A stretch of DNA of 64,000 bases from Pseudarthrobacter raffinosi (GTDB lineage: Bacteria > Actinomycetota > Actinomycetes > Actinomycetales > Micrococcaceae), in NCBI RefSeq assembly GCF_023913735.1, contig NZ_JAMXBH010000023.1:603-64602 (forward strand). The letters are read 5' to 3'. The notes beneath the pieces are model-generated. The model ran no database searches and was not told the origin of the DNA. It saw only the letters and a list, made by a program, of their open reading frames with translations. Positions within the stretch are counted from its first letter, which is position 1. Each line of letters opens with the position of its first letter. A program made the translations under genes and the position numbers. Shown one piece after another: positions 1-7,992 of the stretch.

Positions 1-494
1 TCGAAGTCCTCCGCCAGGTGGGCGGATTCAATGTCTCCCTCGGCCGGCAAGGCACGAAACCGCTCGGGTGCGAGGAGACCGAAATTTGCATCCGCTCCAA
101 GATGGGCTCACCCGGGTCACGGATCGTCTACGAGCCGGCCGCTCTGGTTCGTCACCACGTCCCTGCCGACAGGGGAACCATCCCCTACATGTTGTCGCGT
201 TCCTGGTCCGAAGGTATCTCCAAAGCCCAGGTCAGCCAGATCGTTGGCCACAAGCGGGCACTCGGCCCTGAGCGGCGATACGTCCGGAGCGTACTGCCAC
301 GGGCCGTTTTTTCCGGGATTCGTGATTGGGGCCGGGGATCAAACCCCCAGGGCTTGGGCCGCGCTGGTGCGGTGATGGCCGTTCTGGCCTGCACTGCCGC
401 TGGCTATCTGCGAGGGCGCCGGATCGCGCATATCGAGGGCCGCGCATCGGCCGGGACAGCGCTCATAGGCACACCATGGAGGGAGGTCCAGTGA
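1..494 (+). CDS. Glycosyltransferase family 2, C-terminal part (5' end outside window)
   Basis: The reading frame is already open at base 3 and ends with TGA at 492-494, so only the last ~160 residues are present. The segment LGCEETEIC followed by VRHHVPADR and a Ser-Trp-x-Glu-Gly motif resembles the C-terminal part of actinobacterial GT2 enzymes, where an ED/EE pair assists catalysis and a basic R/W-x-EG stretch precedes a C-terminal hydrophobic helix. A helix (AVMAVLACTAAGYLRGR) is visible near residue 130. It probably transfers a sugar in surface-polysaccharide assembly, which fits the NeuD-like and DegT-like genes that converge on it. Its stop overlaps a GTG start of a short downstream ORF. 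Confidence 0.7.
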   Translation, partial: EVLRQVGGFNVSLGRQGTKPLGCEETEICIRSKMGSPGSRIVYEPAALVRHHVPADRGTIPYMLSRSWSEGISKAQVSQIVGHKRALGPERRYVRSVLPRAVFSGIRDWGRGSNPQGLGRAGAVMAVLACTAAGYLRGRRIAHIEGRASAGTALIGTPWREVQ

Positions 495-610
495 GTGAAC
501 GCGTCGACGAACTTAGACCGGTCGAGGAGCGGGCTGCACTGAAGCTGGCCCCCGCCATGGAGTGCGCCTTGCCGCCGGAGTGCTTTCCCTGCCTCATTCC
601 TGATCGATAG
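491..610 (+). pseudogene. Short ORF (39 aa) coupled to the glycosyltransferase; possible truncated gene start
   Basis: A GTG at 491 overlaps the preceding TGA by four bases (GTGA) and is preceded by GGGAGGTCC, a good ribosome binding site, as expected for a translationally coupled polysaccharide gene. The frame closes after only 39 residues at 610 and runs 17 bases into the end of the opposite-strand acyltransferase. I do not recognise the peptide (MSERVDELRPVEERAALK...). It may be the surviving start of a larger gene cut off by a rearrangement, or a small real protein. Confidence 0.3.
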
Positions 611-1229
611 GGTGGGCTGGGACGCCGACCCATGTTTCGCCGTCGGGTACGTTGCTCAACACTGCCGCCCCCATGCCAACAGTCGCGTAGGACCCCACTG
701 AAGTCCGTGCCCGGACGCTGGAATTCAGTCCCAGGTAGGCCGCCCGGCCGATCCGGACTCCGCCGCCCAGCGACACACCGGCGGCGAACGTCGCGAAGTC
801 CGCCACGTCGTCGTCGTGCGTGAAAGTTACGGACGGCATGGCCACAACATGCGCCCCAAGCGTGACCGAAGCCGTCAGCGTCACATTCCGCAGCAGGATG
901 CTGCCCCGGCCGATCCGGCAACCCTCGGGGCACTCCACGGTGGGGTCGATCGCAGTGGCGTACCGGGCATCGCGCACGCCCTGGGCCGCCAGCCGTTCCA
1001 CCACGGTTTCCCGGGATTTTCCCGAGGCCAGGCAGACCAGCACCAGTGCGTGCGTGAACTTGGAGGCGTCGTCAATGGTCCCCAGCACCGGCGCACCGTC
1101 CACGGTGACGCCTGCCATTTCCTTGTCGTCGTCGAGCAGCCCTACGACGTCGTACTGCCCGCTGGCGCGGACCATGGTCAGGACCTCCCGGGCCAGCCCG
1201 CTTGCTGCGATCAGCACGAGTTCGCTCAC
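594..1229 (-). CDS. NeuD/PglB-like sugar O- or N-acyltransferase
   Basis: The protein has 211 aa. It begins VSELVLIAASGLAREVL, a Rossmann-type N-terminal domain typical of NeuD/PglD-family acetyltransferases, followed by a left-handed beta-helix of hexapeptide repeats (about residues 95-205: IGRGSILLRNVTL, LGAHVVAMPSVTF, IGRAAYLGLNSSV). A His-Asp-Asp cluster (THDDDV) lies where the family carries its catalytic His. The family acetylates amino or hydroxyl groups of nucleotide-linked or glycan sugars. The GTG start at 1229 overlaps the stop of the DegT-like gene in a GTGA, so the two are co-translated. Longer upstream starts run into that gene and were rejected. The likely role is modifying an amino sugar made by the same locus. 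Confidence 0.8.
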   Translation of the reverse strand: MSELVLIAASGLAREVLTMVRASGQYDVVGLLDDDKEMAGVTVDGAPVLGTIDDASKFTHALVLVCLASGKSRETVVERLAAQGVRDARYATAIDPTVECPEGCRIGRGSILLRNVTLTASVTLGAHVVAMPSVTFTHDDDVADFATFAAGVSLGGGVRIGRAAYLGLNSSVRARTSVGSYATVGMGAAVLSNVPDGETWVGVPAHPIDQE

Positions 1230-2389
1230 CGGCGTACACCGGCGGCCGCCCGTACGCTGTTCATGACCCGGTTCAGGCCCACGTTGTCTAGGCCGTGGAA
1301 AATCGGGAGAACCAGGGTCCGGTCCGTCAGCCGTTCGGTGTTGTGGAGCCCTGCGTTGCCAGTTTCGCGCCACCGGTAGGCAGGCTGCCGGTGAGCCGCC
1401 ATGGCGCCGCGGCGCGCCGAAATTCCGGCATCGGCCAGGCGGGCCAGGAGCCCTTCGCGGTCAATGGCGAAATCCGGGAGGACTTCGACCCAAAAGGACT
1501 GGAAGTTGGCCGTCCCGTACGGTGGGTCGGCCACAAACCGCAGACCAGTCAGGCCGGAAAGCCCTGCCTCATACTTCGCGGCGATCTCCCGTCGGCGAGC
1601 CACTATCTCGCCCAGCCGGCCGAGCTGCACGATGCCGACGGTGGCCTGCAGATCCGTCATCTGGTAGTCGAAGCCGACCTCGACGTACACCTCCGGCGCG
1701 GCAATGCGGGATCCGCGACGGTCCGCCGCCGGCACGTTCAGGGAGTGGCCGCGGAGGCTCCGGGCCCGTGCCGCCCAGTCCGCCCGGTGGGTTGTCAGCA
1801 TCCCGCCCTCGCCAGTGGTCAGCACATTGTCCTGGTGGAACGACCACACGGTAATGTCGGCCCCCGTGCCCACGGGCCTGCCCTTGTATTCAGAGCCAAC
1901 GGCGCAGCCGGCGTCTTCGATCACAGTGATTTCGTGACGGTCGCACAGTTCGCGGACGGGGTCCAGGTCAACGGGGACGCCGGACTGGTCCACCACGATC
2001 ACGGCCCGCGTGTCCAGGGTCAATGCCGCCCGGACCGTGGCCGCAGTCACAGTCCCGGTGGCGGGGTCCACGTCGCAGAAAACCGGCCGTGCCCCGATAT
2101 ACGTGACAGCATTCGCCGTGGCGATGAAGGCCAGCGACGGCACCACCACGTCATCGCCGGGACCGATGCCGGCCACTATCAGCGCCAGGTGCAGTGCGGT
2201 GGTACTGCTGGAGGTTGCGACGGCGTGGCGCACTTCTTGAGAGGCGCTGAACCTCGCCTCGAACTGCCTGACCTTGGGCCCTTGCGAGAGCAGACCGGAG
2301 GCCAGGACGTCCGCCACGGCTCGGGCTTCTTTGTCGCCGAGCCAGGGTTCCATGACGTTGATGCGGGCAAGGACGGTTTCCGCAGTCAC
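1226..2389 (-). CDS. DegT/DnrJ/EryC1/StrS family protein lacking the PLP lysine
   Basis: This 387-aa protein has the full fold of sugar aminotransferases: the N-terminal SSTTALHLAL region, VPSLAFIATANAV, the IEDAGCAVGS aspartate that binds PLP, and TTGEGGML. In the family the internal aldimine lysine lies in SFHPxKxxTTGEGG. Here the segment is SFHQDNVLTTGEGG, so the lysine is replaced by Asn188 (codon AAT, bases 1826-1828). A normal aminotransferase reaction is therefore doubtful. The protein could be a dehydratase-like or non-catalytic derivative (ColD-type enzymes use His at this place), or the base may be a mutation or read error. The GTG start follows GGAAGG. It is co-translated with the NeuD-like gene. 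Confidence 0.82.
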   Translation of the reverse strand: MTAETVLARINVMEPWLGDKEARAVADVLASGLLSQGPKVRQFEARFSASQEVRHAVATSSSTTALHLALIVAGIGPGDDVVVPSLAFIATANAVTYIGARPVFCDVDPATGTVTAATVRAALTLDTRAVIVVDQSGVPVDLDPVRELCDRHEITVIEDAGCAVGSEYKGRPVGTGADITVWSFHQDNVLTTGEGGMLTTHRADWAARARSLRGHSLNVPAADRRGSRIAAPEVYVEVGFDYQMTDLQATVGIVQLGRLGEIVARRREIAAKYEAGLSGLTGLRFVADPPYGTANFQSFWVEVLPDFAIDREGLLARLADAGISARRGAMAAHRQPAYRWRETGNAGLHNTERLTDRTLVLPIFHGLDNVGLNRVMNSVRAAAGVRR

Positions 2390-2633
2390 CGTGCACCGGC
2401 CTTCCTGGTGGCCGTTCTCATGTCCGAGTCCTTCCCACGTGCAGCTCCGGGATGTTCATTGCCTATTGCAAAATTAGTCCCTTCCGTCCCGTTCCGGGGC
2501 GGAACGGAAGCGGTACTGCGGGCGCTGGCCGGGAACAATGCGGGAACTGCGGTTACCTGCAACGCCGGTGCCTCAGCTCGGGGCCCGGCGGCGGGATGCA
2601 CCCCATCAGGGGGCACGCCGCCCGGCTACTGTC

Positions 2634-5327
2634 CTAGACGGCAGGAAGGACGAACGGCTCCTTAGCGAAGGCGGCTTCCTTGCCGGCCGCAAGGGCCGTC
2701 AGCTGGGCTCGTGATTCGACTCCGAGCTTCCTGTAAATCGCAGTCAGGCGCACCTCCACGGTCCGGACGGACACATAGAGGGTGGCCGCGATTTCCTTGT
2801 TCCGCATCCCGCGGGCCACCATTCGGGCCAGCACGCGTTCGTGGTCTGCAAGCATCAGCATCGCCGGATTGTCGGGCGTGCCGGCTGGTTCCACCCGCTC
2901 GTCGAGCAGCAGCGAGTCCACGTGCTGGGCCCAGGCATGGGCACCCGCTTCGTCGAACATCACTTTGGCACGAAGCAGACCGTCCCGGGCGCTCCGAAGG
3001 CGGCCGAAGGCGTTGAGGCGTTCGGAGTAGCAGAGCAGTGTCCTGGCGCGTTCCAGCAGGGACTCCTGGGCGTTCCTGCCTGCAAGTGCATCATTGAACA
3101 TCTGGAGGGACTGCTCGCCGTCAGCCAGCATCGCCCGGCTCCGGGCAACCGCCATCATGAGCCATGGCGAACGCAGGCCCACCGCCCGGCTTTCCAAGTG
3201 CCACAGTGCCTGGGCGGCTTCCCTGTGCCTGCCCAGCCTGACCAGGACTTCCACCAGATCGGCCTCACAGCGCAGCAGAGTCGGGTTGCTGAAGGCCTGG
3301 CCGATCTCCGCTGCCCGGGACAGCTGCGCGAAGGACTCGGCGAGATTTCCGCGCATGAGGGCAAAATGCCCCTGGCACGCGGCCAGTTGCGCCGTGATGG
3401 CCGGGTGGCTTTCCGCCCCGGAGAAGTGCTGTGCGTCTGTTGCGTAGGCGTGGGCGAGTTGCTCGTTTCCGAGCGCATTGGCCCGCCAGACCCGGAAGAC
3501 GTGCCGCATTCCACGGTGGTATTTGGTTTCCGGTTCGGCCAGTTCAAGGTCCTCGATCAGTTTCACGGCTTTCCGGACGTTGCCGGCACGGATTTCGTTG
3601 TCCACAGCAAAGAAATCGGCGGTTTCCCGCCAATTGACGGTATTGGCCTCCAGCACGTTCCGCACCCGGGCAAAGGCCTCCTGGGCGGCAGCATGGTGTT
3701 CGGCGTAGGCCAGCGCGCGGCCCTGTACCAGAAGGGACGCCACGGTTTCGTTCCCGCCGTCGGGCTTGCGGCCGAACTGTCCGGACTTCCCGCCGATCAC
3801 CTCGATGAGCCGCTGGGCGCTGTCCGCCAGTGCCAGGCAGTCGGGGGAGGCATGGTCCAGGTACTTCTCGGCGTACTGCACCAGGCCGGTGGCATCCTCA
3901 AGCTCCCAACGGTCCGCGTAGTACAGCGCAGCGGCCACGAGCAGGCGGGCTGCAAATGCCGGATCATGCTGTCCGAATTCCTTCACCAGCCGGAGCACCA
4001 TGCTGGAGCGCACGGCGCCGCCCTGGATGAACTGGATCTCGAAGGCGAGGCCTGTCAGTCGAAGGACCAAGGCAGGGTTCCGCGTCACCCGCTGGGCCCA
4101 GTCCAGGTAGCGCTTGGCGTAGACGAACTCACCCCTGTTCAACAGCAGTTCGGCCACCGTGGTGAGCCTGGCGGTGGTCTCCGCTTCCCAAGGGTTGATG
4201 GTCAGGGCCCGTTCAATGTACTCGACGGCGAAGGGCACCTCGCCGCTTCGGATCAGGTCAACGGCAAACCGGAGCAGGCCAAACGGAGTCTGCCGCTCCA
4301 AAGCGGTAAAACTCAGATGCCAGCGGTGGGCATAGGGATCCGCGGGCTCCGCTGCGGCCGCCATGGCACGGTGGCTGGCGGTCCGCGTTGCCGGTGTCAT
4401 GGCAGCATAAACGTAGCCCCGGAGCAGCTGGTCCTGGATCCTCAGGTGTGGTCCGGACCGGTTGACCATGCCATTTGCCAGCAGTTCGTCGATCCCGCCC
4501 CACAGTTGGTCGCATGCCCGTTCCAGGGTGGCGATATCGCTGCGGCAGGACAGCGAGAGGAGGTCCAGGACCTGCCTCGCACCTGGCGAGAGCCCGCCCA
4601 CGGTGGCGGCGAACTCGGCCTCGAAGCTGCCTTTGCCGGGGAGCGGGACGGGGAGTGCGTATTTTCCCTCGGCCTGGCGTTCCAGCAGCAGCCCAAAAAG
4701 CTCGACGGCGGCGAGCGGGTTCCCCTGGGTGGCCGCGGCAACTGCGTGGACCGCCGCTGTCGCGGTCTGCCGAGCCGGAATGGACTCCAACATGCGGACC
4801 GTGTCGTTGTAGCTCAGCGGCGCCAACTGGAGGGCCGGCAGGGAGGCGAAGGGACTTTCGGCAGTCTCTTCCCGCACGCTCATAAACAGTGCCATGTCCG
4901 TCCCGGTCAGCCGGCGTGCCAGGTATCCGATCACGGCCTGGCTGCTGGGGTCCAGCTGGTCGGCATCATCGATGACGATGACCGTCCGGGATGACGAGCG
5001 CTGGTGCAGTCCGTTGAGCAACATGGTGGAGACAGTGGGGACGTTCATGGCGCCGCTGGAATCGCGCAGTAGTTCATCGGCGAAACGGTTAAGGACGGGG
5101 TCGTCGATGCCGGTGAGGAGCGCGGTAAGGCCGGAGAGCGGCCAGTCGGACTCGGACACGCTCGCGGTGAGAAAAACGGTTCGGAAGTCGGAAAGGCGGG
5201 GAATCTCGGACAGGAGGGCGGATTTGCCCATCCCACGCCGGCCCACCACCTTGAGGGCTGAATCCTTAGGACCCCGGATTACGGAGAGTATCCGGTCCAA
5301 TTCCCTGCTTCTGCCTATTAACGACAT
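2634..5327 (-). CDS. Large ATPase LuxR-family regulator (LAL/MalT-like)
   Basis: A protein of about 897 aa. The N-terminus carries an AAA/NACHT-type ATPase: IGRSRELDRI, Walker A GRRGMGKS (residues ~29-36) and a Walker B (VIVIDDADQLD). A long central region (about 300-800) is helical and TPR-like. The C-terminus has a LuxR helix-turn-helix (about residues 835-890: MRNKEIAATLYVSVRTVEVRLTAIY broken by the usual turn, then KLGVESRAQL). Such regulators bind an inducer and ATP before activating transcription. I chose ATG 5327 because the protein begins with the conserved IGR motif and GGGGA lies upstream; in-frame ATGs at 5342 and 5390 are alternatives. The target is unknown; the paired sites at 14719 and 33529 look like LuxR operators and could be tested against it. 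Confidence 0.85.
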   Translation of the reverse strand: MSLIGRSRELDRILSVIRGPKDSALKVVGRRGMGKSALLSEIPRLSDFRTVFLTASVSESDWPLSGLTALLTGIDDPVLNRFADELLRDSSGAMNVPTVSTMLLNGLHQRSSSRTVIVIDDADQLDPSSQAVIGYLARRLTGTDMALFMSVREETAESPFASLPALQLAPLSYNDTVRMLESIPARQTATAAVHAVAAATQGNPLAAVELFGLLLERQAEGKYALPVPLPGKGSFEAEFAATVGGLSPGARQVLDLLSLSCRSDIATLERACDQLWGGIDELLANGMVNRSGPHLRIQDQLLRGYVYAAMTPATRTASHRAMAAAAEPADPYAHRWHLSFTALERQTPFGLLRFAVDLIRSGEVPFAVEYIERALTINPWEAETTARLTTVAELLLNRGEFVYAKRYLDWAQRVTRNPALVLRLTGLAFEIQFIQGGAVRSSMVLRLVKEFGQHDPAFAARLLVAAALYYADRWELEDATGLVQYAEKYLDHASPDCLALADSAQRLIEVIGGKSGQFGRKPDGGNETVASLLVQGRALAYAEHHAAAQEAFARVRNVLEANTVNWRETADFFAVDNEIRAGNVRKAVKLIEDLELAEPETKYHRGMRHVFRVWRANALGNEQLAHAYATDAQHFSGAESHPAITAQLAACQGHFALMRGNLAESFAQLSRAAEIGQAFSNPTLLRCEADLVEVLVRLGRHREAAQALWHLESRAVGLRSPWLMMAVARSRAMLADGEQSLQMFNDALAGRNAQESLLERARTLLCYSERLNAFGRLRSARDGLLRAKVMFDEAGAHAWAQHVDSLLLDERVEPAGTPDNPAMLMLADHERVLARMVARGMRNKEIAATLYVSVRTVEVRLTAIYRKLGVESRAQLTALAAGKEAAFAKEPFVLPAV

Positions 5328-5752
5328 GTGGTCCCCATCCATCGAAGAAGGAGACCGAACTGCTTGCTCTATCCAAAATCCTGGGTCCATCCAGCCGCTT
5401 GCGCGACACGCGGACCGGCTTTCCTGGCCGCGTCATTGCGTCCAGCACGGTACCCAGCCGTTCTTGCAAATATAGCCCTGTTCCGCGGCGGGCACCAGAG
5501 ACTTTTGCCTCATGCGCGGAGCCTGTTTCCCGGGTTATCCACATAGCCCGCCGGACGCTTCCGGCGACGCGCGCGCTACGCGTAGCCTTGAGTCAAGCGC
5601 GAATCGCCTATCCGGTCCAAATGCACTAAGATATTGAAGTCTGTGCTGCGCCCTGCCTCCGTTCTGTTGGCCGGGCATTGCACGGCATCGCAAATGAACC
5701 TCCTGTTACGGAAATGCCGTAACCGCTTAGCCCAAAGGAGGTGGGTTCACAT
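5328..5752. promoter_or_regulatory. Divergent intergenic region with one perfect DnaA-type box
   Basis: This 425-base stretch separates the LuxR gene from rpsF and contains no convincing ORF. It should hold both promoters. A TAAGAT hexamer at about 5626-5631 is a reasonable -10 for the ribosomal-protein operon. TTATCCACA at 5535-5543 is a perfect DnaA box, isolated here but matching the cluster before dnaB. The last 20 bases hold AAAGGAGGTG, a strong ribosome binding site for rpsF. Confidence 0.5.
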
Positions 5753-6058
5753 ATGCGTCCTTACGAATTGATGGTAATCATCGACCCCGAGGTCGAAGAG
5801 CGTACCGTTGAGCCGTCGCTTCAGAAGTTCCTGAACGTCATCACCAACGATGGTGGAACCATCGAAAAGGTTGACATCTGGGGCCGTCGTCGACTGGCTT
5901 ACGAAATCAAGAAGAAGTCCGAAGGTATCTACGCCGTGGTGAACTTCACCGCCAAGCCGGACACCGCCAAGGAACTTGACCGCCAGCTGTCTCTTAACGA
6001 GACCATCATGCGCACCAAGATCACCCGCCCCGAAGAGCAGAAGGTTGTTGCTGAGTAA
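5753..6058 (+). CDS. rpsF: 30S ribosomal protein S6
   Basis: A 101-aa protein starting MRPYELMVIIDP, the hallmark of bS6, with the conserved internal WGRRRLAYEIKKKSEGIYAV segment. S6 binds S18 and 16S rRNA in the central domain of the small subunit. ATG 5753 is chosen over an upstream in-frame start because AAAGGAGGTG lies directly before it and the family begins at this methionine. It leads the conserved rpsF-ssb-rpsR-rplI operon. Confidence 0.97.
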   Translation: MRPYELMVIIDPEVEERTVEPSLQKFLNVITNDGGTIEKVDIWGRRRLAYEIKKKSEGIYAVVNFTAKPDTAKELDRQLSLNETIMRTKITRPEEQKVVAE

Positions 6059-6131
6059 TTTCAGCTCCGATTTTCATTCTTTACCCCGCAGGATCGAATT
6101 CTTCACCCAGGATCGAACAAGGAGGCAGTAG

Positions 6132-6713
6132 ATGGCAGGCGAAACCACTATTACGGTCATCGGTAATCTCACCAGTGACCCGGAATTGCGGTTCACACCG
6201 TCAGGTTCGGCAGTCGCGAACTTCACCATCGCTTCCACCCCGCGCACCTTTGACCGCCAGTCCAATGAGTGGAAGGACGGGGAAACCCTGTTCCTCCGCG
6301 CAGCGGTTTGGCGTGAAGCAGCCGAGAACGTCGCAGAGTCCCTCACCAAGGGCATGCGCGTGATCGTTTCCGGCCGTTTGAAGAGCCGTTCCTACGAAAC
6401 AAAAGAAGGCGAAAAGCGCACCGTTATCGAGCTCGAAGTCGATGAAATCGGCCCGAGCCTGCGTTACGCCAATGCCAAGGTCAACCGCACCCAACGCTCC
6501 GGTGGTCAGGGTGGTCAGGGTGGCTTCGGCGGCGGCAACAGCGGCGGCGGCTTCGGAGGCGGCAACACTGGTGGAAACCAGGGCGGCAACTCCGGTGGAA
6601 GCTTCGGTGGCGGCAACCAGCCGGCTGCACAGGAGGATCCCTGGGCGACGCCCGGTGTCTCCAATGCAGGTGGCGGCTGGGGCAACGGCCCCGATTCCGA
6701 ACCTCCCTTCTAA
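6132..6713 (+). CDS. ssb: Single-stranded DNA-binding protein
   Basis: A 193-aa protein. Residues 1-110 form the OB fold (TVIGNLTSDPELRFTPSGSAVANFTIAS, then WREAAENVAESLTKGMRVIVSGRL). A long Gly/Asn-rich disordered linker follows (about 120-175), and the tip ends DSEPPF, the acidic-hydrophobic peptide that recruits replication and repair partners. The start is set by AAGGAGGCAGTAG before ATG 6132. Its place between rpsF and rpsR is the usual bacterial arrangement. Confidence 0.97.
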   Translation: MAGETTITVIGNLTSDPELRFTPSGSAVANFTIASTPRTFDRQSNEWKDGETLFLRAAVWREAAENVAESLTKGMRVIVSGRLKSRSYETKEGEKRTVIELEVDEIGPSLRYANAKVNRTQRSGGQGGQGGFGGGNSGGGFGGGNTGGNQGGNSGGSFGGGNQPAAQEDPWATPGVSNAGGGWGNGPDSEPPF

Positions 6714-6841
6714 ACCAATCATTTAGGCCCGACGCCGGGACCGCCGAAAGTGCCGCAAGGCATCTGACGTGGCTGCCGCCGTCGGACCACCACCATCCCG
6801 TGGATCAACATCCACGGGCTCCATAGAATAGGAGCTCCACG

Positions 6842-7081
6842 ATGGCTAAGGCTGAACTCCGTAAGCCCAAACCAAAGTCCAACCCCTTGAAGGCCGCTGA
6901 CATCACTGTCATCGACTACAAGGACGTAGCATTGCTGCGCAAGTTCATCTCCGACCGCGGAAAGATCCGCGCCCGTCGCGTCACTGGCGTCACGGTGCAG
7001 GAACAGCGCAAGATCGCCCAGGCAATCAAGAACGCCCGCGAAGTTGCACTGCTGCCCTACTCCGGCGCTGGCCGCGGCTAA
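6842..7081 (+). CDS. rpsR: 30S ribosomal protein S18, Cys-less type
   Basis: A 79-aa protein with the core IDYKDVALLRKFISDRGKI and RRVTGVTVQEQRKIAQAIKNARE of bS18. The N-terminal zinc-binding cysteines of the zinc-dependent form are absent (MAKAELRKPKPKSNPLKAADITV). In actinobacteria a zinc-independent S18 can replace the Cys4 form when zinc is limiting; here the Cys-less form is the one in the main rpsF operon. It is followed 17 bases later by rplI. Confidence 0.96.
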   Translation: MAKAELRKPKPKSNPLKAADITVIDYKDVALLRKFISDRGKIRARRVTGVTVQEQRKIAQAIKNAREVALLPYSGAGRG

Positions 7082-7098
7082 GGAAGGGACTGACTAAC

Positions 7099-7551
7099 AT
7101 GGCAAAGCTCATTCTGACCCACGAAGTAACCGGTCTCGGTGCCGCTGGCGACGTTGTCGAGGTCAAGGACGGTTACGCACGTAACTACCTGCTGCCCCGC
7201 AACTTCGCCCTGACCTGGTCGAAGGGTGGCGAGAAGCAGGTTGAGTCCATCAAGACTGCCCGCGCCGCCCGCGAGCACGCTTCCCTGGAAGACGCTCAGA
7301 AGCAGGCCGCTGCACTCTCCGCGAAGCCGGTCAAGCTCGTCGTCAAGGCTGGCGAGACCGGACGCCTGTTCGGCACCGTCAAGCAGGCCGACGTAGCCGA
7401 CGCTGTTGAGGCCGCTGGCCTTGGCAAAATCGACAAGCGCAAGGTTGAACTGCCGGCACACATCAAGTCGGTTGGTTCCTACCAGGCCAACGTCCGCCTC
7501 CACGCTGACGTTGCCGCTGTGATCGAACTCAACGTAGTCGCAGGCAAGTAG
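7099..7551 (+). CDS. rplI: 50S ribosomal protein L9
   Basis: A 150-aa bL9. The N-terminal domain MAKLILTHEVTGLGAAGDVVEVKDGYARNYLLPRNFA binds 23S rRNA, followed by a long helix and a C-terminal domain ending in IELNVVAGK. AAGGAAGGG lies before ATG 7099. It is the last gene of the ribosomal-protein operon and is closed by the hairpin at 7582-7619. Confidence 0.97.
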   Translation: MAKLILTHEVTGLGAAGDVVEVKDGYARNYLLPRNFALTWSKGGEKQVESIKTARAAREHASLEDAQKQAAALSAKPVKLVVKAGETGRLFGTVKQADVADAVEAAGLGKIDKRKVELPAHIKSVGSYQANVRLHADVAAVIELNVVAGK

Positions 7552-7581
7552 CCTTTCCGGTTACGCAGCCTCAAACTGCAC

Positions 7582-7619
7582 AAAAACCCCCGTTGCCGTC
7601 ACCGGCGGCGGGGTTTTTT
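7582..7619 (+). terminator. Rho-independent terminator of the rpsF-rplI operon
   Basis: An A-run and CCCCCG pair with CGGGG and TTTTTT around a GC-rich loop, 31 bases after the rplI stop. The flanking A and T tracts make it able to act in either direction. Confidence 0.85.
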
Positions 7620-7635
7620 GTGCCCTGCGCTGCGC

Positions 7636-7692
7636 CGACATGGCACTTGGCGGCAGTGTCGGTGCCCGGGACTGCGGTTAAGTGCCATGTCG
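7636..7692. repeat. 57-bp palindromic element (CGACATGGCACTT arms)
   Basis: CGACATGGCACTT at 7636-7648 is repeated as its exact reverse complement at 7680-7692. The inner CGGCAGT/ACTGCGG segments also pair with one mismatch, around a 13-base loop. It lies between the rplI terminator and the end of a truncated DUF1801 gene. Its size and architecture resemble REP-type elements; it is different in sequence from the palindrome family at 27824, 46741 and 56119. Confidence 0.7.
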
Positions 7693-7700
7693 CGCGTCAG

Positions 7701-7880
7701 TCAGTAGTGGTACCGCCCAAAGCCCACGATGGTCGGCCCCCACATCTCGGGCTCTTTGCCGGTGATCTCCCTCATGAGCGCCAGCAGCCGCTGGCCATCA
7801 CGGTGCCTGACAGGGTCCCCGACTGCGGCCAGGAATTCGTCCACTGAGGCGCCGGTTGCCTGGGTCTTGTTTTCAGCCAT
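7701..7880 (-). pseudogene. Truncated DUF1801-domain gene
   Basis: Read on the minus strand from ATG 7880, the 59-aa product ends MWGPTIVGFGRYHY then TGA. The segments SVDEFLAAVGDP, LLALMREITGKEPEMWG and IVGFGRYHY match the N-terminal part of DUF1801 proteins, which are normally about 130-145 aa and continue with a Tyr/Arg-rich stretch and a membrane- or protein-binding C-terminal half. That half is missing: eight bases after the stop the palindrome at 7636-7692 begins. The upstream ribosome site is weak. I read it as a remnant cut by recombination at the palindrome. Confidence 0.65.
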
Positions 7881-7992
7881 GACGGAAGTCTCGCAGAGCC
7901 CAGGTCACTTGTCAGCCGCGCCGGTCCGGATGGTAGCCAGCGGCGGTGAGCCGCAATACTCCCCCCCGCGCGCCGCCGGCGCGATGCCCGGC

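Noticed and set aside
2841..4994. 717-aa plus-strand open frame
   Set aside because: It is antisense to the LuxR regulator, whose motifs (Walker A, HTH) are clear; the plus-strand product has no domain pattern and no ribosome site.
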